A DNA stretch of 64,000 nucleotides from Takakia lepidozioides (lineage: Eukaryota; Streptophyta; Takakiopsida; Takakiales; Takakiaceae). The notes under the pieces were generated by a model. The model was given only the letters and a program-made list of their open reading frames with translations, searched no databases and was not told the DNA's origin. Of the stretch, positions 33,497-45,780 are shown one piece after another (positions within the stretch are counted from its first letter, which is position 1; each line of letters opens with the position of its first letter). The stretch lies in the NCBI GenBank assembly GCA_030704615.1, contig CM060732.1, forward strand, positions 79,691,171 to 79,755,170, read 5' to 3'. A program made the position numbers and the translations under genes.

Positions 33497-34913
33497 ATGA
33501 CCATGTTCAGATGTGGTATGAGACTCTTATGTTATAGGAGAACACAGAGGCGGACACTCCTATCTCCTCATATTAACCCACTGCTCGCTGGTCTTGCTAA
33601 GTGTACAAGTATGGACAATCAGTTGCATTTGGCTCTACTCCATAAGTGCATGACTGGCACTCAACTTCCAGGCATATCCAAGGCTACTCAAAGACAGGTT
33701 AACTATCATTTTCCCCATTGTGAGGCACGTGAAGGTAAACTGTTCATGAAGATTGCCTTGGAAGGTCAGACCCATGCTATGGAGGTTCCTAATAGGGATT
33801 CAGTTTCAGAGTTGCTTGAGTTGCATCATTCTTCTGCTTTTGCTGGTCACTTGGGCATCACTAAGACCTTGAAGAGGCTCCAAGAGAGGTATCATTGGAA
33901 AGGGATGGTTCAAGATGTTACACACTTTATCTCTTGTTGTGTGGAGTGCCATTCTCAGACATTGCTTCCTAGAGCCCGTCCTTCACTTGCTTTGCAACCC
34001 ATTCCGGTGTCTGAACCATTCGCTAGAGTGGGCCTAGATCTTGTTGGGCCACTCTAGCCTACGATTAAGGGACATTGTTACATTGCTGTGACAACTGATT
34101 ACCTATCTAAGTGGGTGGAGGTTCAACCCTTGGCTGCTAAGGATGTAGACACAGTGGCACAGTTCTTCTTCAACGAGGTCATCTTGCGCCATGGTTGTCC
34201 CCAGGAGATCCTCACCGATCAAGGCTCTAAATTTTGTAATCAGCTCATGCAGATTGTGTGTTTTAATTTGGGTGTTAAGCATCGTACGACTGCACCCAAT
34301 CATCCTCAATGCAATGGCTTGACTGAAAGGTTCAATCATACCATGTGTGCTATGCTTGAGAAGACAGGGTCACTCTTGGATGATTGGGATACTACTCTAC
34401 CCACTCTGATTTTTGCTTATCGGACCTCTGTACACTCTACCACCAGGTATTCTCCATTTGAGTTACTCTATGGTAGAAAGGCTCGCACTCCCCTGTATAA
34501 TACTCCGTTGCTCACTCCCATTGCAGAGCCCACTGATTGGCAGCAATTTGTGGATGCTATGCTTTCCAAACGGCTTGTCTTTGAGAATAAGGCTAGGACT
34601 AATTAACATTTCTCGGGCTCAGGCTGTGCAGGCTCGTAACTACAACAAGAAAGTTCACTACTCAGAGGAATTCTTGGTGGGCCAAACTGTGTGTGTCCGT
34701 CTGCAATCTGGGAAAATTCTCTCCAAAGCTTCGAAACGCATTGAGGGTCCTTATCTCATCACTGAAAAACTTCGTGGGAGGAAGTTCCTGCTGCTTCCCC
34801 AACATCATTCCATGCCACCCATAACTCACCCTGTGCATGTGGACTCCCTGGTGCACAACAGATTGGTCTTCCATCTCACTTGCATCAATGTAGAAGGCAG
34901 GACGACTGGCTGA
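33497..34913 (+). pseudogene. Gypsy-1 integrase
   Basis: The HHCC zinc domain (LHHSSAFAGHLG ... CCVECH) lies in 33497-34057, which ends at a TAG after DLVGPL. The core domain continues in 34088-34606 with TTDYLSKWVEVQPL, the second catalytic Asp in ILTDQGSKF, and ERFNHTMCAMLEK. A last frame to 34913 holds the C-terminal GPYLITEKLRGRKF segment. I see no chromodomain. Confidence 0.85.
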
Positions 34914-35354
34914 TCTTTGTGTGTGATTGAATGCAGGGATTAAAGGCTGGAGTGTTGCAGCCTTGTGTGTTTTCTGGAGGTCCAAGCTATGGCCTCTCTT
35001 ATGTGTTTTTTTGATGGTACAACAGCGGCCATCTTTGGTGTTGTGTGGTGTGCAAATAATGGTCTGCTGCAGACCTGCGACATCTGGTGGTGGAGGAGGT
35101 GGACGACCTTAGCACAGGCTTTAGCTTCATGTTAGTGTTTTGCATCACTATTGTAACGTGATAGGGGGTTTTCCCCCAGCGAGTTTTGCCCTTAACCCAT
35201 CTTGCAGGTGCAAAGTTTTCTCGCTAAGGGTTTTTTCATCCCTCTTGCGCCGGATGCTAGTATTAGGTATGGTGTGATTTACTTAGCTTCAGAAGTTCGG
35301 TATTTCAGTTAGCTCGCAGGAGCTCGCTTTCCTAGCTAGGGCAAGCTTTACATA
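34914..35354. other. Gypsy-1 3' untranslated region
   Basis: Non-coding stretch between integrase and the 3' LTR. It contains a GGTGGTGGAGGAGGTGG purine-rich run near 35088 and a GGGGGTTTTCCCCC palindrome near 35164. The bases just before the LTR (AGCTTTACATA) recur directly after it as AGCTTTACA. Confidence 0.5.
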
Positions 35355-35829
35355 TGTGGAGCTTCAGATTCCATGGCGTTGCATATGCTCTCCTGTCAGT
35401 CCCTTGGATGAAAAGCATGGGGTTGTTGGACATTAATGATAACAGAGACTATCTTTGGTTATGTGATTGTCCTACGTTAACAGTCACGAGATAAGCCAAC
35501 CTGGAAACTGAGCTGGCGGATGTGAGGTCTTGTAATCTGCATGTCCAATAAGAGTGTTGCATCTGGATTAGCCTCTCCCGATTATTTAAATGAAGAGATC
35601 AGCAGGCTTAGGCAGGATGTTTTTGGTGTACAAACTGGTGCAGTGGATGTGTGAAGGACGCTGGATGAAACTGTGTTGATGCTTTGCTGCGTGCAACGAT
35701 TGGCTTAGATTGTATGTGTGCTCTGCAATAGATTCTTCCTTGTCAACTTGGCAAAGTTTTATAGCTTACAATCCCCATGTGCATGACTTAACCCGCAGAG
35801 GAGGAGAGCATATCCTTGCGTCGGGGTTC
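35355..35829 (+). repeat. 3' LTR of Gypsy-1 (carries the unfilled MULE-I site)
   Basis: 475 bp from TGTGGAGCTTC to GCGTCGGGGTTC. It matches the two halves of the 5' LTR. At 35664-35672 it contains a single uninterrupted GATGAAACT, the pre-insertion state of the MULE-I target. Confidence 0.95.
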
Positions 35830-36764
35830 TAGCTTTACAGGAGGCCCATCTAAGCCCAAGTGCAATCTTCTGTTTATGTATCCAAATGCATCTCTCATGT
35901 AGAGGCCCAAGTGTCCAGTGTCATGTAACTTGCCCAAGTGCAATCTCCTATGTATCCAAGTCCGTCTCCCATGTCAAGGCCCAATTTATTTTTTTCCATT
36001 AATTTATTGAGTAGAAATATATCCATTCATTATTGATATATCTCCCGTCGAGGCTCCCAAGTGTCCAATGTCATGTAAGTCCAAGTGCATCAATATATGA
36101 AGCAAGCAATATCTGATCAATTTTTTTTCCACAGAGCCTACGACCAGATTTGAACCGGAGACATTTCCCTTGATATCTCTCCTGTCAAGGCTCCAACCAT
36201 TGTCCCGGGAATGCCCACTTTGCTATTTTTCGTGAATTTCTAACGACCCAAAGTACTTGAAATTCCACATCTCCCATACTGCAGGTCCAAAAATCATGAG
36301 ACCAAGCGCGTGCACCCCTCATCGTCGAGGGCTTTCCAACGGTACCAAGCACCAGGGCTTGGCCCGTGGTTTGGGACATCTCAACGTGACAAAACAAAAC
36401 AAAACAAAACAAAACGTCTCGCTTCATATATTGATTTGAATGGGTAGGTATATACAACTAGGGTATTATTTTAAGGGGTATATAGAAAGAATATACCCTT
36501 GATAGGGTAAAGGTAAGGTAATTCAAATTATTTACCCGTATGAATGGTAAGAATAAGGGGGTAAATGAAAAGGTTGTTATATCCGGGTAAATAATTTACC
36601 CTGACTGATTTACCATCCGGGTGAATCGGGGTAAGCGATTTACCCGCACAACACTGGTGCTGTGAATACCTATATGCAATTCTAGGGTTTCCGGGAGGCA
36701 CAGAGGGCTTTTAGGGTAGTGGGAATTGTTGGGTGCGGTTTTGGGTTTCGGAAAGGAGGGCAAG
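35830..36764. repeat. Repeat field continuing, SINE-like copy 2, GGGTAAAT-rich block
   Basis: 35840-36130 holds the GCCCAAGTG repeat units. 36219-36432 is the second A/C-tailed repeat copy. 36437-36655 is rich in GGGTAAAT and its complement ATTTACCC, with a GGGTAAATAATTTACCC palindrome near 36583. The 36656-36764 stretch is the upstream leader of eIF2 gamma. Confidence 0.6.
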
Positions 36765-39700
36765 ATGGCGAAGCGTGGGTTGATGGAGCAGGACCTGGCG
36801 AAGCTGGATGTGAGTGCGCTGCATCCGCTGTCTCCCGAGGTCATATCTCGGCAAGCCACCATCAATATTGGTAATTTTTGAGCTCGCTAAATGCTAGTCT
36901 ACTGTGAACAAGAAAATCTGCAATATTATAAACAATTTGAGGTACCATCAACATATTTTCTTGCTCTCACAGGCTCGTCTGTTAGTCCATGCCAGGGAGA
37001 GATCTCTGAGGCTCAATTGGAGCAGGTAAATATCTGACAACATCTGCCAAGTGACAGCAAACCTTGCAGTTCTAGTGACAGATAGATACACAGCAGCAGA
37101 CACAGACCATAAGAGGCAAAGATAAGCAGTACTCATTTGGCTATACAGTAAGACAATCTTGTAGCAAACGTGCATTGGTAGACATCCTACTGATGAAACC
37201 GGAAGTGACACTGATTGTGGCTTTTCCACAGGTACAATTGGGCATGTGGCACACGGAAAATCAACTGTGGTGAAGGCAATCTCTGGTGTGCAGGTAGAGA
37301 GCTCACTCTTTGCCAGATGAGGTGCATATTAGGTCTTGGTGTGATCAGGCAGTTGCGAAAAAAGGCTACAGTACTTACGAGTAGTTGTGGTCACTGGGTT
37401 AATCTGGTTGGCTCACGCGCTCTGGAGAGAATCTGGCACAGGTAAGAAACAATATAGAACGATCTCGCACATAAACTGAACTAGGAGGAATTTCAAGAGT
37501 TATTTCAAGATACTTCCAAGAATTATTCTAGAACCAAATGTTCAGTTTCACTGGATGCCAGACTAAGGAAAGAGGGGCTAAGTAGAATCTACCTGATCCA
37601 ACTGACAAAGACCCCTGACTTGATAACGATACCCCCTGTAAGGCATCAAGTCGTCAATGCTATCCTTCATATCGTGCCTTCATAGTTTGGCTAATAGCAA
37701 GCCGCATTACTACTCAGCCTTATACTAACCATCTGGCCTTCAGTAGTCCAGAGTCTTGTTCGACTGCCTCATAGGTCCTCAGGTTCCCCCTAGGACAATT
37801 AAAATCTCTTGCATTCTTTCTTTTCTTTCTCATCAAGACTTTGGTCTGTTTCACAGGACTATCTTGCTCCCAAATCATACAAACTTTGAGTCATATGACC
37901 AAGTGATAATACCCCAACTCTAAATGATGTGGGCACTTCTAAGTCTGATCACACTACTGGCCATTCCAAAAGAAGCTGACAATAGTTACTTTTAGTATTG
38001 GAAGACCAGGGCAAGTCCATCACTCCCACTTGTGTATGAGGCATTTTCAGCATCTACAAGGAAGACAGAAGATATCTCTTGCTTTACCCTCCTTGGGATG
38101 ATGTGGCTCATGGTAAGAGAGTAGTCCTGCTTGACCTTCATTGGTTAAATGTTTCCTTGGAACGCAGACTGTGCGCTTCAAGAATGAGCTGGAGCGTAAT
38201 ATTACTATCAAGCTGGGCTACGCCAATGCCAAAATCTACAAATGCGAGGATGAAAAATGTCCGCGTCCCATGGCTTACAAGTAGGGTTCTGGAAATCCTT
38301 ACAGTTTTATTCTATCTGGAGTAGAATGTTGTGTCAGCATTTTAACTTCCTATAGGTAAGTGCAAGTCATCATGCTTGCTGCCACCTTAGCAGCTATGGC
38401 AAGGATTCTTCACCCTTCCCAGTCTATCCTTTCCCTTTTCCTCTCACACAGTCTATCTTTGCTTCTATCTTTCCAATCATGCAGTATGAGCCCTTACAGC
38501 TGGTATGTTCCATTACACCTTACTCAGACCTCTGACAACCTAGTAAGTTTACCCATCCAACAGGGGAGAAAATAAAATTGGGTGCAATCCCGATTGGTGT
38601 TCATGCTTTGACCGTGTATCTGGAATCGGTTGGAATCAGCGAATGATGCCCTTTGAAAAGACTATGTAGGAGGAAGTGTGTTACTAATTTGACCTGCATT
38701 GCCTTGTGGAGCAGGGCCTACGGAAGTGGAAAGGAGGATAGCCCCCTTTGTGATGTTGTTGGTTTCGAGTCTGCCCGTATGAAGTTGTTGCGCCATGTGT
38801 CCTTTGTTGATTGCCCAGTAAGAATCTCAAATAGCCACTTGTATTCTGGCATGTTGTTCTGATGGTACCCCAGTCTCTTCTCTAACCCGGCTCCCTTCAT
38901 TTTCCACTTTCTCTCTTGCTTCCACATAACAGATACCTGGACCCACAGTGAAGTTGTGTGTTTCGACTGATGAGAATGGAATTCGAGTGACTATTGCAGC
39001 TATAGCAGATTCAACCTTGCATTGCATTTCTGTTAATAACATCAGTTTCCTTATGGTTTTGATGGTTTCTGTGCATAGGGCCACGATATTCTCATGGCCA
39101 CCATGCTTAATGGAGCAGCCATTATGGATGGAGCATTGCTGTTAATTGCCAGCAATGAAAGCTGCCCCCAACCCCAGACATCAGAGCATCTTGCAGCTGT
39201 TGAGATCATGCAGTTGAAACACATCATCATCTTGCAAAACAAGATTGATCTTATTCAAGAAAGTGTTGCCATCAACCAGCACGAAGCCATCCAGAAGTTT
39301 ATTCAGGTATTGTGGGTTGGATACACCTCAGGCCACTGTATTGTGTTTACAATGGTTGGAGGGGTCCACATTCTCAGTAGATTACATGTCAGAAACAGAG
39401 CGCACAGGAAGGGAAAATCAAACCATTCAGGGTGATATATTTGAGAAGCAGAGTTCCTCATGACTATTCAAGGTATGAAGTGATTCAGTTGTTATTGCTG
39501 TTGCAGAACACAATTGCAGATGGAGCTCCAGTGGTGCCTATTTCTGCTCAGCTGAAGTATAATGTGGATGTGGTATGTGAATATATCGTAAACAAAATTC
39601 CCATTCCCGAGCGCAATTTTGTGGCACCCCCGAATATGATCGTTATTCGGTCATTTGATGTCAACAAACCGGGTGCTGAAGTGGATGAAATCAAGGGAGG

Positions 39701-41169
39701 TGTTGCTGGTGGCAGTATTTTGCGGGTATGTTGTCTTCCCTCACGTGGCTATGATTTTAGTCCCATGATAGCCTTTGTATTGGAGGGCAGCCCAGTTGTG
39801 GAACCACAGGCCCGGACAAAAGCATCACAGCCGTCCCCTTCTCCCTCAGACAAGATGGCTCCTGCTGCAGCAGCCTCTTCCCCTTTTTCCATCCAGGGTG
39901 CAGTGCCCCAGCAACCGCCACAAGAGGAGCCTTTTCCACTGCCTTCAATCTCTTGATGAGTTACAGCTGGAAACTCTTAAAAGTTAAAATTTTCCAAGGA
40001 ATAGTTTGTGTATTATGTCAAGAGACAAGGTGGTATGACTGGCTATTCATGCATGCCGACTTTTTGAACCTTGTGCTTTGTCAGTGGCTGGAGCTGTTAT
40101 AGTCATTGGACAATACAAACAGATAGGAGCTGTATGGGGGTATCGAAGCTTTTTGGCTGCCCCAGCTCTTTCTAGTTTCAACTGTCAAATAGATGCCCTG
40201 TGAATGAAGGGTAGTGTAGATTCATTGATTTGCTTGGCTACTTTTTGAGCCTGGCGCCATCAACACCCTTGTGAATATAAAAGCACGTGTTACAGTATGT
40301 ATGGTTAGGTGGACCCACTGCAGCCCCTGCACTGCCTCTTTCCCTTGCCGATTGTTTGAGCATGGACCAGTTCAACCTAGGACTAAGGTGTTTTTGGGGG
40401 GACAGGGGGTGCTGAGAGTGGGACAGAAGATTGAAGTGCGGCCAGGGATCACTACTAAGGACGAAAGTGGCGCAATTAAGTGTACTCCTATCTTCTCGCG
40501 GATCACGTCTCTGTATGCTGAGAAAAATGAGCTTCAATTTGCAGTGCCTGGGGGCCTTATTGGAGTGGGAACCACCATAGATCCTACTCTGACACGTGCT
40601 GACCGCCTGGTCGGTCAGGTCCTCGGGGAGGTTGGGGAGCTACCCGATGTCTTTGTTGAGCTTGAGGTGAGCCCACTTTGTGTCTGGTTGCAGTTTGTTC
40701 ATCGAGTTGACTTTGTTATGGCTGTTCACTGCATACCCTCCTGAGCAAGCCACAGGAGATCTTTTGGTCCATTCTGTCACTGCCTTTCGGTATGGTTTTT
40801 GTCTACATCATGCAACAATGTCTGAGAGGTTGAAAATGCCTCTGGGGGATGTTCTTTTTCACTTTACAGGTTAACTTCTTCCTGCTTCGTCGGCTGCTTG
40901 GAGTTCGAACCAAAGGCACAGAAAAGCAAGGCAGGGTCTCAAAGTTGACAAAGACTGAAGTCCTCATGCTCAACATTGGTTCCATGTCGACTGGTGCGCG
41001 TGTGGTTGCAGTCAAAAATGATCTTGCCAAACTGCAATTGACCACCCCTGTTTGCACCAGCAAAGGGGAGAAAGTGGCCCTCAGCAGACGAGTTGAAAAG
41101 CACTGGCGCTTGATAGGGTGGGGCCAAATTCAGGCTGGGTTGATCATTGATATCCCGGAGGCAGTATAA
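36765..41169 (+). CDS. Translation initiation factor eIF2 subunit gamma, complete, eight exons
   Basis: Exons 36765-36870, 37232-37293, 38168-38280, 38715-38817, 39079-39306, 39507-39725, 40406-40666 and 40870-41169 join in frame without stops to 463 residues, the usual length of plant eIF2 gamma. The protein is the GTPase core of the eIF2 ternary complex that brings Met-tRNAi to the ribosome. G1 is [10 protein letters not shown]3 DCPGH and G4 NKID. The zinc-knuckle region ([12 protein letters not shown]), domain II ([20 protein letters not shown]) and the C-terminal [10 protein letters not shown] follow. The ATG at 36765 opens [15 protein letters not shown]. All introns are GT-AG. This appears to be a working host gene. 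Confidence 0.97.
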
Positions 41170-41371
41170 AGAAGATGGTTGTGAGTGAAGTACACCCGTC
41201 AAGAAAAAGCCCTGCTCTCTCAAAAGGGAGCCAGTCACAAAGAGCAAGACGCTTTGTCCAAAGCTTCTCTAGAGATCTAGCAACAATGTGGATAGGGAGG
41301 GAGTCGCTGGGAACAATTTTTGTAAGGTGGCGAAGAAAACCTTGTGTGAGGATCACTGGATATTTCTCTAG

Positions 41372-42710
41372 TACTGTTGGACTGGTAGAGGCCTGCTTTT
41401 ATACCAGGCGTCGGGCTTTGCGGACACCAAATTTAGTCTTAATTGGAATCTGTTTGTATGTCCATTTCTCTACTCAATTCAGATTATGTGTTGCGGGTGG
41501 AATTTAACTAACCTTTTGGTTTCCTTGTCTCTACCATCCGCGTCCTGTGCAGTTTGAATTAATAAAGCTCTCCAAAGCATTCTTCCAGTTATACAATTGA
41601 GCAGGCACAATTGCTTACTATGCAATAAAAAGCGCCGAAATTGGAAAGAAAATACAAAGCAAAAATTTGGAAAGAAGAAACAGAGCAGTGCTGAGTCACC
41701 AAAGGGAAGGCTGCTTCCTACCGGGCCTTCCTTAACTGGGGAGGAAAGCTCTCAGTACCGTCGACCACTCCCCTGAATTCAGACCTCATTAAAAGCATTT
41801 CCATTTTGATAGACCAAATGGAATAATTGGTACTACTAAGGCGATCAATTTGATACGCCCTTGCTCCAGGAAAAGAGGGAGCAGCCATGGGGAATCTATG
41901 TCATTAGACAAGACCTAGCCAATGGCAGAGCATTTGCTCTTGCCCTTCTAATCCTTAACAACAAATTTCATAACAATTGAATAAGCACATGGTCCGAGGT
42001 CGCAAGATGTGACTTACAGTGACCATTTAAGATAAGCAATCTAGTATCAGGCTCTGATACCATGTTCTAAAATACTAGCACTCAAACATTAGTGTAGAGT
42101 GAGTATGATTACTCAATTTTATGTATGTAAGAATGAGAGAGAAGAAGACAGGACAATGTCTCTTCAACAACTCAACAGTCATACCCTAAAGGGTTGTGAC
42201 TCTTGATATAGATGTGTCCATTCTATATGGATGTTAACTTATATAATCTAAATGTTGAATTACATCCAACAAAGTCTTAATTGGAATCTGTTTGTATGAA
42301 TCTTAATTGGAATCTGTTTAGTACTGTTGGACTGGTAGAGGCCTGCTTTTATACCATGCGTCGGGCTTTGCCCACACCAAATTTAGTCTTAATTGGAATC
42401 TGTTTGTATGTCCATTTCTCTACTCAACTCGGATTATGTGTTGCGGGTGGAATTTAACTAACCTTTTGGTTTCCTTGTCTCTACCATCCGTGTCCTGTGC
42501 AGTTTTGATTTAATAAAGCTCTCCAAAGCATTCTTCCAGTTACACAATTGAGCAGGCACAATTGCTTACTATGCAATAAAAAGCGAAGAAATTGGAAAGA
42601 AAATACAAAGCAAAAATTTGGAAAGAAGAAACAGAGCAGTGCTGAGTCACCAAAGGGAAGGCTCCTTCCTACCGGCCTTCCTTAACTCGGGAGGAAAGTG
42701 CCCTCAATCC
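41372..42710. repeat. Direct duplication of eIF2 gamma 3' flank (41372-41765 and 42317-42710)
   Basis: About 390 bp starting TAGTACTGTTGGACTGG and running to CTTCCTTAACT..GGAGGAAAG is present twice with few changes. Between the copies lie a fragment of a copia-like element and the short direct repeat TCTTAATTGGAATCTGTTT. The first copy probably includes the eIF2 gamma 3' UTR. Confidence 0.85.
42051..42271 (-). mobile_element. Copia-like LTR with tRNA-Met primer site, fragment
   Basis: On the minus strand the LTR runs from TGTTGGATGTAATTC (42271) to AGTATTTTAGAACA (42063), 209 bp. It is followed directly by TGGTATCAGAGC (42062-42051), the complement of the initiator tRNA-Met 3' end used as primer site by Ty1/copia elements. 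The rest of the element is missing or confined to 41766-42050. Confidence 0.8.
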
Positions 42711-42933
42711 AAGGAAGGCTCGTGGTGGGAAGATCTCACTGCCTTTGTTGACCAGTCGAAGCACTCAGACTTAGTGTTTGGTCGTTTATTCATCACCCAA
42801 TCTTGGCCTTGTTTGCAGCTGGCAAGGATCTATAAGTTAGGGGGTTGATCACAGGGCAAATCATAGTGGTGGAGTGTTTGAAAGGGGTGCTCCAAGTAAG
42901 CAAATTTCAGTTGGTATCCCGCTTTCGGTTTGG

Positions 42934-43539
42934 ATGGCATCACCTGCCGGCGCCATCGCGTCTGATCGGGTGACACTTCGGAAATTCAGCATTGAGGATG
43001 TGAAGTACATGATGACATGGGCTGGAGACGATGAAGTTACAGCAACAACCCCGCGTGAAACTCTTCAGTCTGAGGAAGAAATCCGTGAGTATTTCAGTTC
43101 TGTAATTGATCCCCATCCTTGGTTCAGAGCAATTTGTGTTGATGGCATTCCAGCAGGGTCCATTTTCCTTAGCATTGGTGAAGGAGTTCATTCTCTCCGG
43201 GCGGACTTGAGCTACCTCATTGCTAAAAAGTATTGGGGCCAAGGGATTACAACGCATGCGACGAAGATGGCTTTGTATGCGGGTTTCGAGGAATTGAAGT
43301 TGGCACGCATACAAGCTTATGCATTTGATACAAACATTCCATCGCAAAGAGTGCTGGAGAAATGTGGTTTTCGAAGGGCAGTTCTACTCAACAATTTTAT
43401 CATAAAGAGAGGCACTCTTCTGAATGTATTTATGTTTGATATCTGGGAAACTCCAGATGAGCACGGAGTGCCTCCGAGCCTTAGTGTACCCACCTGGTGC
43501 GGACCAATCAGTGTAGTGAAGAATACCAGGTTGAAGTGA
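42934..43539 (+). CDS. GNAT-family N-acetyltransferase (RimJ/RimL-like), single exon
   Basis: From ATG 42934 (MASPAGAIASDRVTLRKF) the frame codes for 201 residues. The acetyl-CoA-binding motif is seen in LSYLIAKKYWGQGITTHA, followed by IQAYAFDTNIPSQRVLEKCGF, the usual end of the GNAT fold. Plants have several short enzymes of this type (often called p20-like) whose substrates are poorly known. The reading frame extends upstream without a stop to 42874, but there is no ATG there. It is intact and lies 1.8 kb downstream of eIF2 gamma on the same strand. Confidence 0.85.
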   Translation: MASPAGAIASDRVTLRKFSIEDVKYMMTWAGDDEVTATTPRETLQSEEEIREYFSSVIDPHPWFRAICVDGIPAGSIFLSIGEGVHSLRADLSYLIAKKYWGQGITTHATKMALYAGFEELKLARIQAYAFDTNIPSQRVLEKCGFRRAVLLNNFIIKRGTLLNVFMFDIWETPDEHGVPPSLSVPTWCGPISVVKNTRLK

Positions 43540-43912
43540 GTGGTAATCATCCAGACTCCAAAAAGGGAACTTTAATTAGTGCACATTACATGACACAAGA
43601 TTTGTAGTGCAAAATAAAAGCTGCCTATTCCAGGACACCCAATCCCTTGTTGGCTGTTGTTGAAGGCCCCAGTTTGTTTCTTCCGGACACATTATAAAGT
43701 TTGTTGCAGCCTTGTTTGCTGGTTGGCTTCTAGAAGGATATGACGCTTTCATAACCCAGATTTTGTGTGGTAGGTTGCCGATGTGGGGCGTTGATGAGTT
43801 CAAAGATGAATATGTACACAAGTACTGAAGCTAGAAATATGCATGAATTTGAACTAACATCAGTTCTTTACCTTGCCGGACTCAGATGTATACTTAGATG
43901 CCATAGCAACCT

Positions 43913-45472
43913 TCAACAATGCGGCAGCATAACAACATTGGGACCAATTTGAAGAATGACACAATTCTGAAGATTGCTGAATGAATGGCCACCCACATTG
44001 TTTGTGGAACCACGAACCTGGTAGTTGATTGGCCAATTCTTCTGCATCATCTGTTCTGCTTCCCGGAATATAGAATCCAGAAGATCGAAAAAAATTCTCC
44101 ATATCAGATCAGGACACTTTAGATTTTCCCTTATCCACTTGAAGCGCTCCAGGAACCTCATCGAAAACAACGAGTGGAAGTGTTGCAGGTACTGTAGCCA
44201 CAACATTTGAATGTGGAAATAATCCACCAAAAACCGGACACTCTGTAGGAACGACATTGGCCACCTGATGTTCTTGCAATTTCGCATAGGCACCGACCTC
44301 CTGCCAGTGAGCATCTTGGAATGTTGACCAAGAAATTTCACGCCACTAATAATCCGTTGAAATAGCACGATCTCTGAGCATTTTATCCACAGATTGTATT
44401 TCTCGTAACTTTCGGCATCCCTATGTCCGATTATGTCCATTCCATATATGGTAGGAACACAGCCTTCCTACATCCGAGTAATTCCTGTCGTCCTGCCGCT
44501 CTTGTTTGTCAAAGTCTTCTCAGACAAGCCGGATAGTCATTCTCTTTGTAACGGTTGCAAGCATATTTTTGCCTATAGGACCTTTGGGATCTGTAGCCTT
44601 TCACTTTGAAAGCGCTGTCAAAAACAGTGGATGAGGACCGGACTATCCAGGTGGCCAAGAAGGCCTACGAGAAATCATTTTCTCATACGTCTCGATGATG
44701 GCTGCAACTTGACAACCGACAGCTTTTCGAATGTTGTTCACGCCGCATCTCGCAACATCAGCCTTTACAGTCTTCGAAAGACTGGCTATATCTCAGAACC
44801 TTTCCCATGACAGTGTGCTCGATGGAAAAATCTTCAGTTCAGTCGCTGCTCTCATTTCAGAAACCGCTCTAATAAAGAAATTTCTTGTACAGTACCAGAC
44901 GAATGTATAAGTCAAACCGGAAAGTGAAATAGGTTGACACATATTGAGCCAACACAAGAGCTTCTTCGTCAAGCGTAAGACAATCAAATTTCTGCACTTT
45001 TTTTCCAAGGCCGGCTTTAAAAGACCTTGCCACAGCTTCGTCACCAGCCAACTTGATTCGTTGATATCTCATGTCATCCATAAGACTTATACAGAATTTT
45101 TCGCAAGGTTTGCTGGATTCAACGGCACACTTATTGTAGTGAGCACAAATTATTCTGCCTACACCGCGTAAGAATGAATTAATACTCCCAAGAGGATATA
45201 GTGAGCCATCACGCTTCTTGGCATCAAGTATAAAGCGAGCCAAAAGATCAACGATGTATCTAAGGTCCTCCTGTTCGGTTCCTCAATGGACAATGAGGTA
45301 TCAATCTTATGCTCCACGCTCCATTCGACGTCAAGAGTGTTCCGCGACCAATTCTCGCCATGTTTATTTTGACGGCATCCTCTTTCATTTACAATCAGCA
45401 TTTCATCCTTAGAAGTCAAAGAGCATCTGTTTCAACAAAACTTTTGTCATCAACGGTACTCTTTGTTAAAGA
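43913..45472 (-). pseudogene. Crypton-like tyrosine recombinase (DUF3504-type) remnant
   Basis: Minus-strand frames give RFILDAKKRDGSLYP, GVGRIICAHYNK, RYQRIKLAGDEAVARSFKAG and DCLTLDEEALV (45243-44869), a pattern I associate with the DUF3504 region of QRICH1/ZMYM-type, Crypton-derived proteins. Further on, 44440-43913 starts MDIIGHRDAESYEKYN, which fits the C-terminal H-R...Y box of tyrosine recombinases. Stops and frameshifts lie between. The upstream part of the frame continues at 49543-49702 beyond an inserted LTR element. Confidence 0.6.
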
Positions 45473-45780
45473 TGTCAAGTTATTTTACCACTAGTGTGAA
45501 GTTAGTTAGGAAATAGCTAGCTTTTATATATTGACATTTGGGATTATGCCAAGTGTCAATCCAGGGGCCAATACATGTTTGGGCACCTGACGTTGTTATC
45601 TTCACGGCAGATCGCGGTGGGCTCATCTTTTTCGAGTTGAGCCTCATCGTGTCTAGCTTTGGCGCCGTAGTGTGGATTCCCCATGGCGTGGGGTGCACTT
45701 GGCTCGACTTAATATATTAGTGATGTTTTCATGTGCAAGTTTGAGAGAACTTGTGTGCTTGTATCATCTTCTTTTCCTTA
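45473..45780 (+). repeat. 5' LTR of element B (core only)
   Basis: About 308 bp from TGTCAAG to TTTTCCTTAT. It matches 49048-49374, 50731-51057 and the reverse complement of 54494-54820. Unlike the 3' LTR it is not followed by the 170-bp CTAGTGG segment. Confidence 0.8.

Larger units (their letters stand above)
7371..35829 (+). mobile_element. Ty3/gypsy LTR retrotransposon (Gypsy-1), decayed and interrupted
   Basis: Two near-identical LTRs bound a plus-strand gag-pol region in gypsy order: gag, protease, RT with YVDD, RNase H, integrase. The 5' LTR is split by the 20.5-kb MULE-I. Without the nested DNA the element would be about 7.9 kb. Several frameshifts and stops interrupt gag and pol, so it cannot be autonomous. 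The LTRs differ at only a few positions plus one small indel, which suggests a modest age. No clean 5-bp target duplication was found at the outer ends. Confidence 0.85.

Noticed and set aside
41175-41507. 110-codon frame after the eIF2 gamma stop
   Set aside because: It lies in the duplicated 3' flank, which is also present at 53860-54126, and has no recognisable domain; likely UTR.
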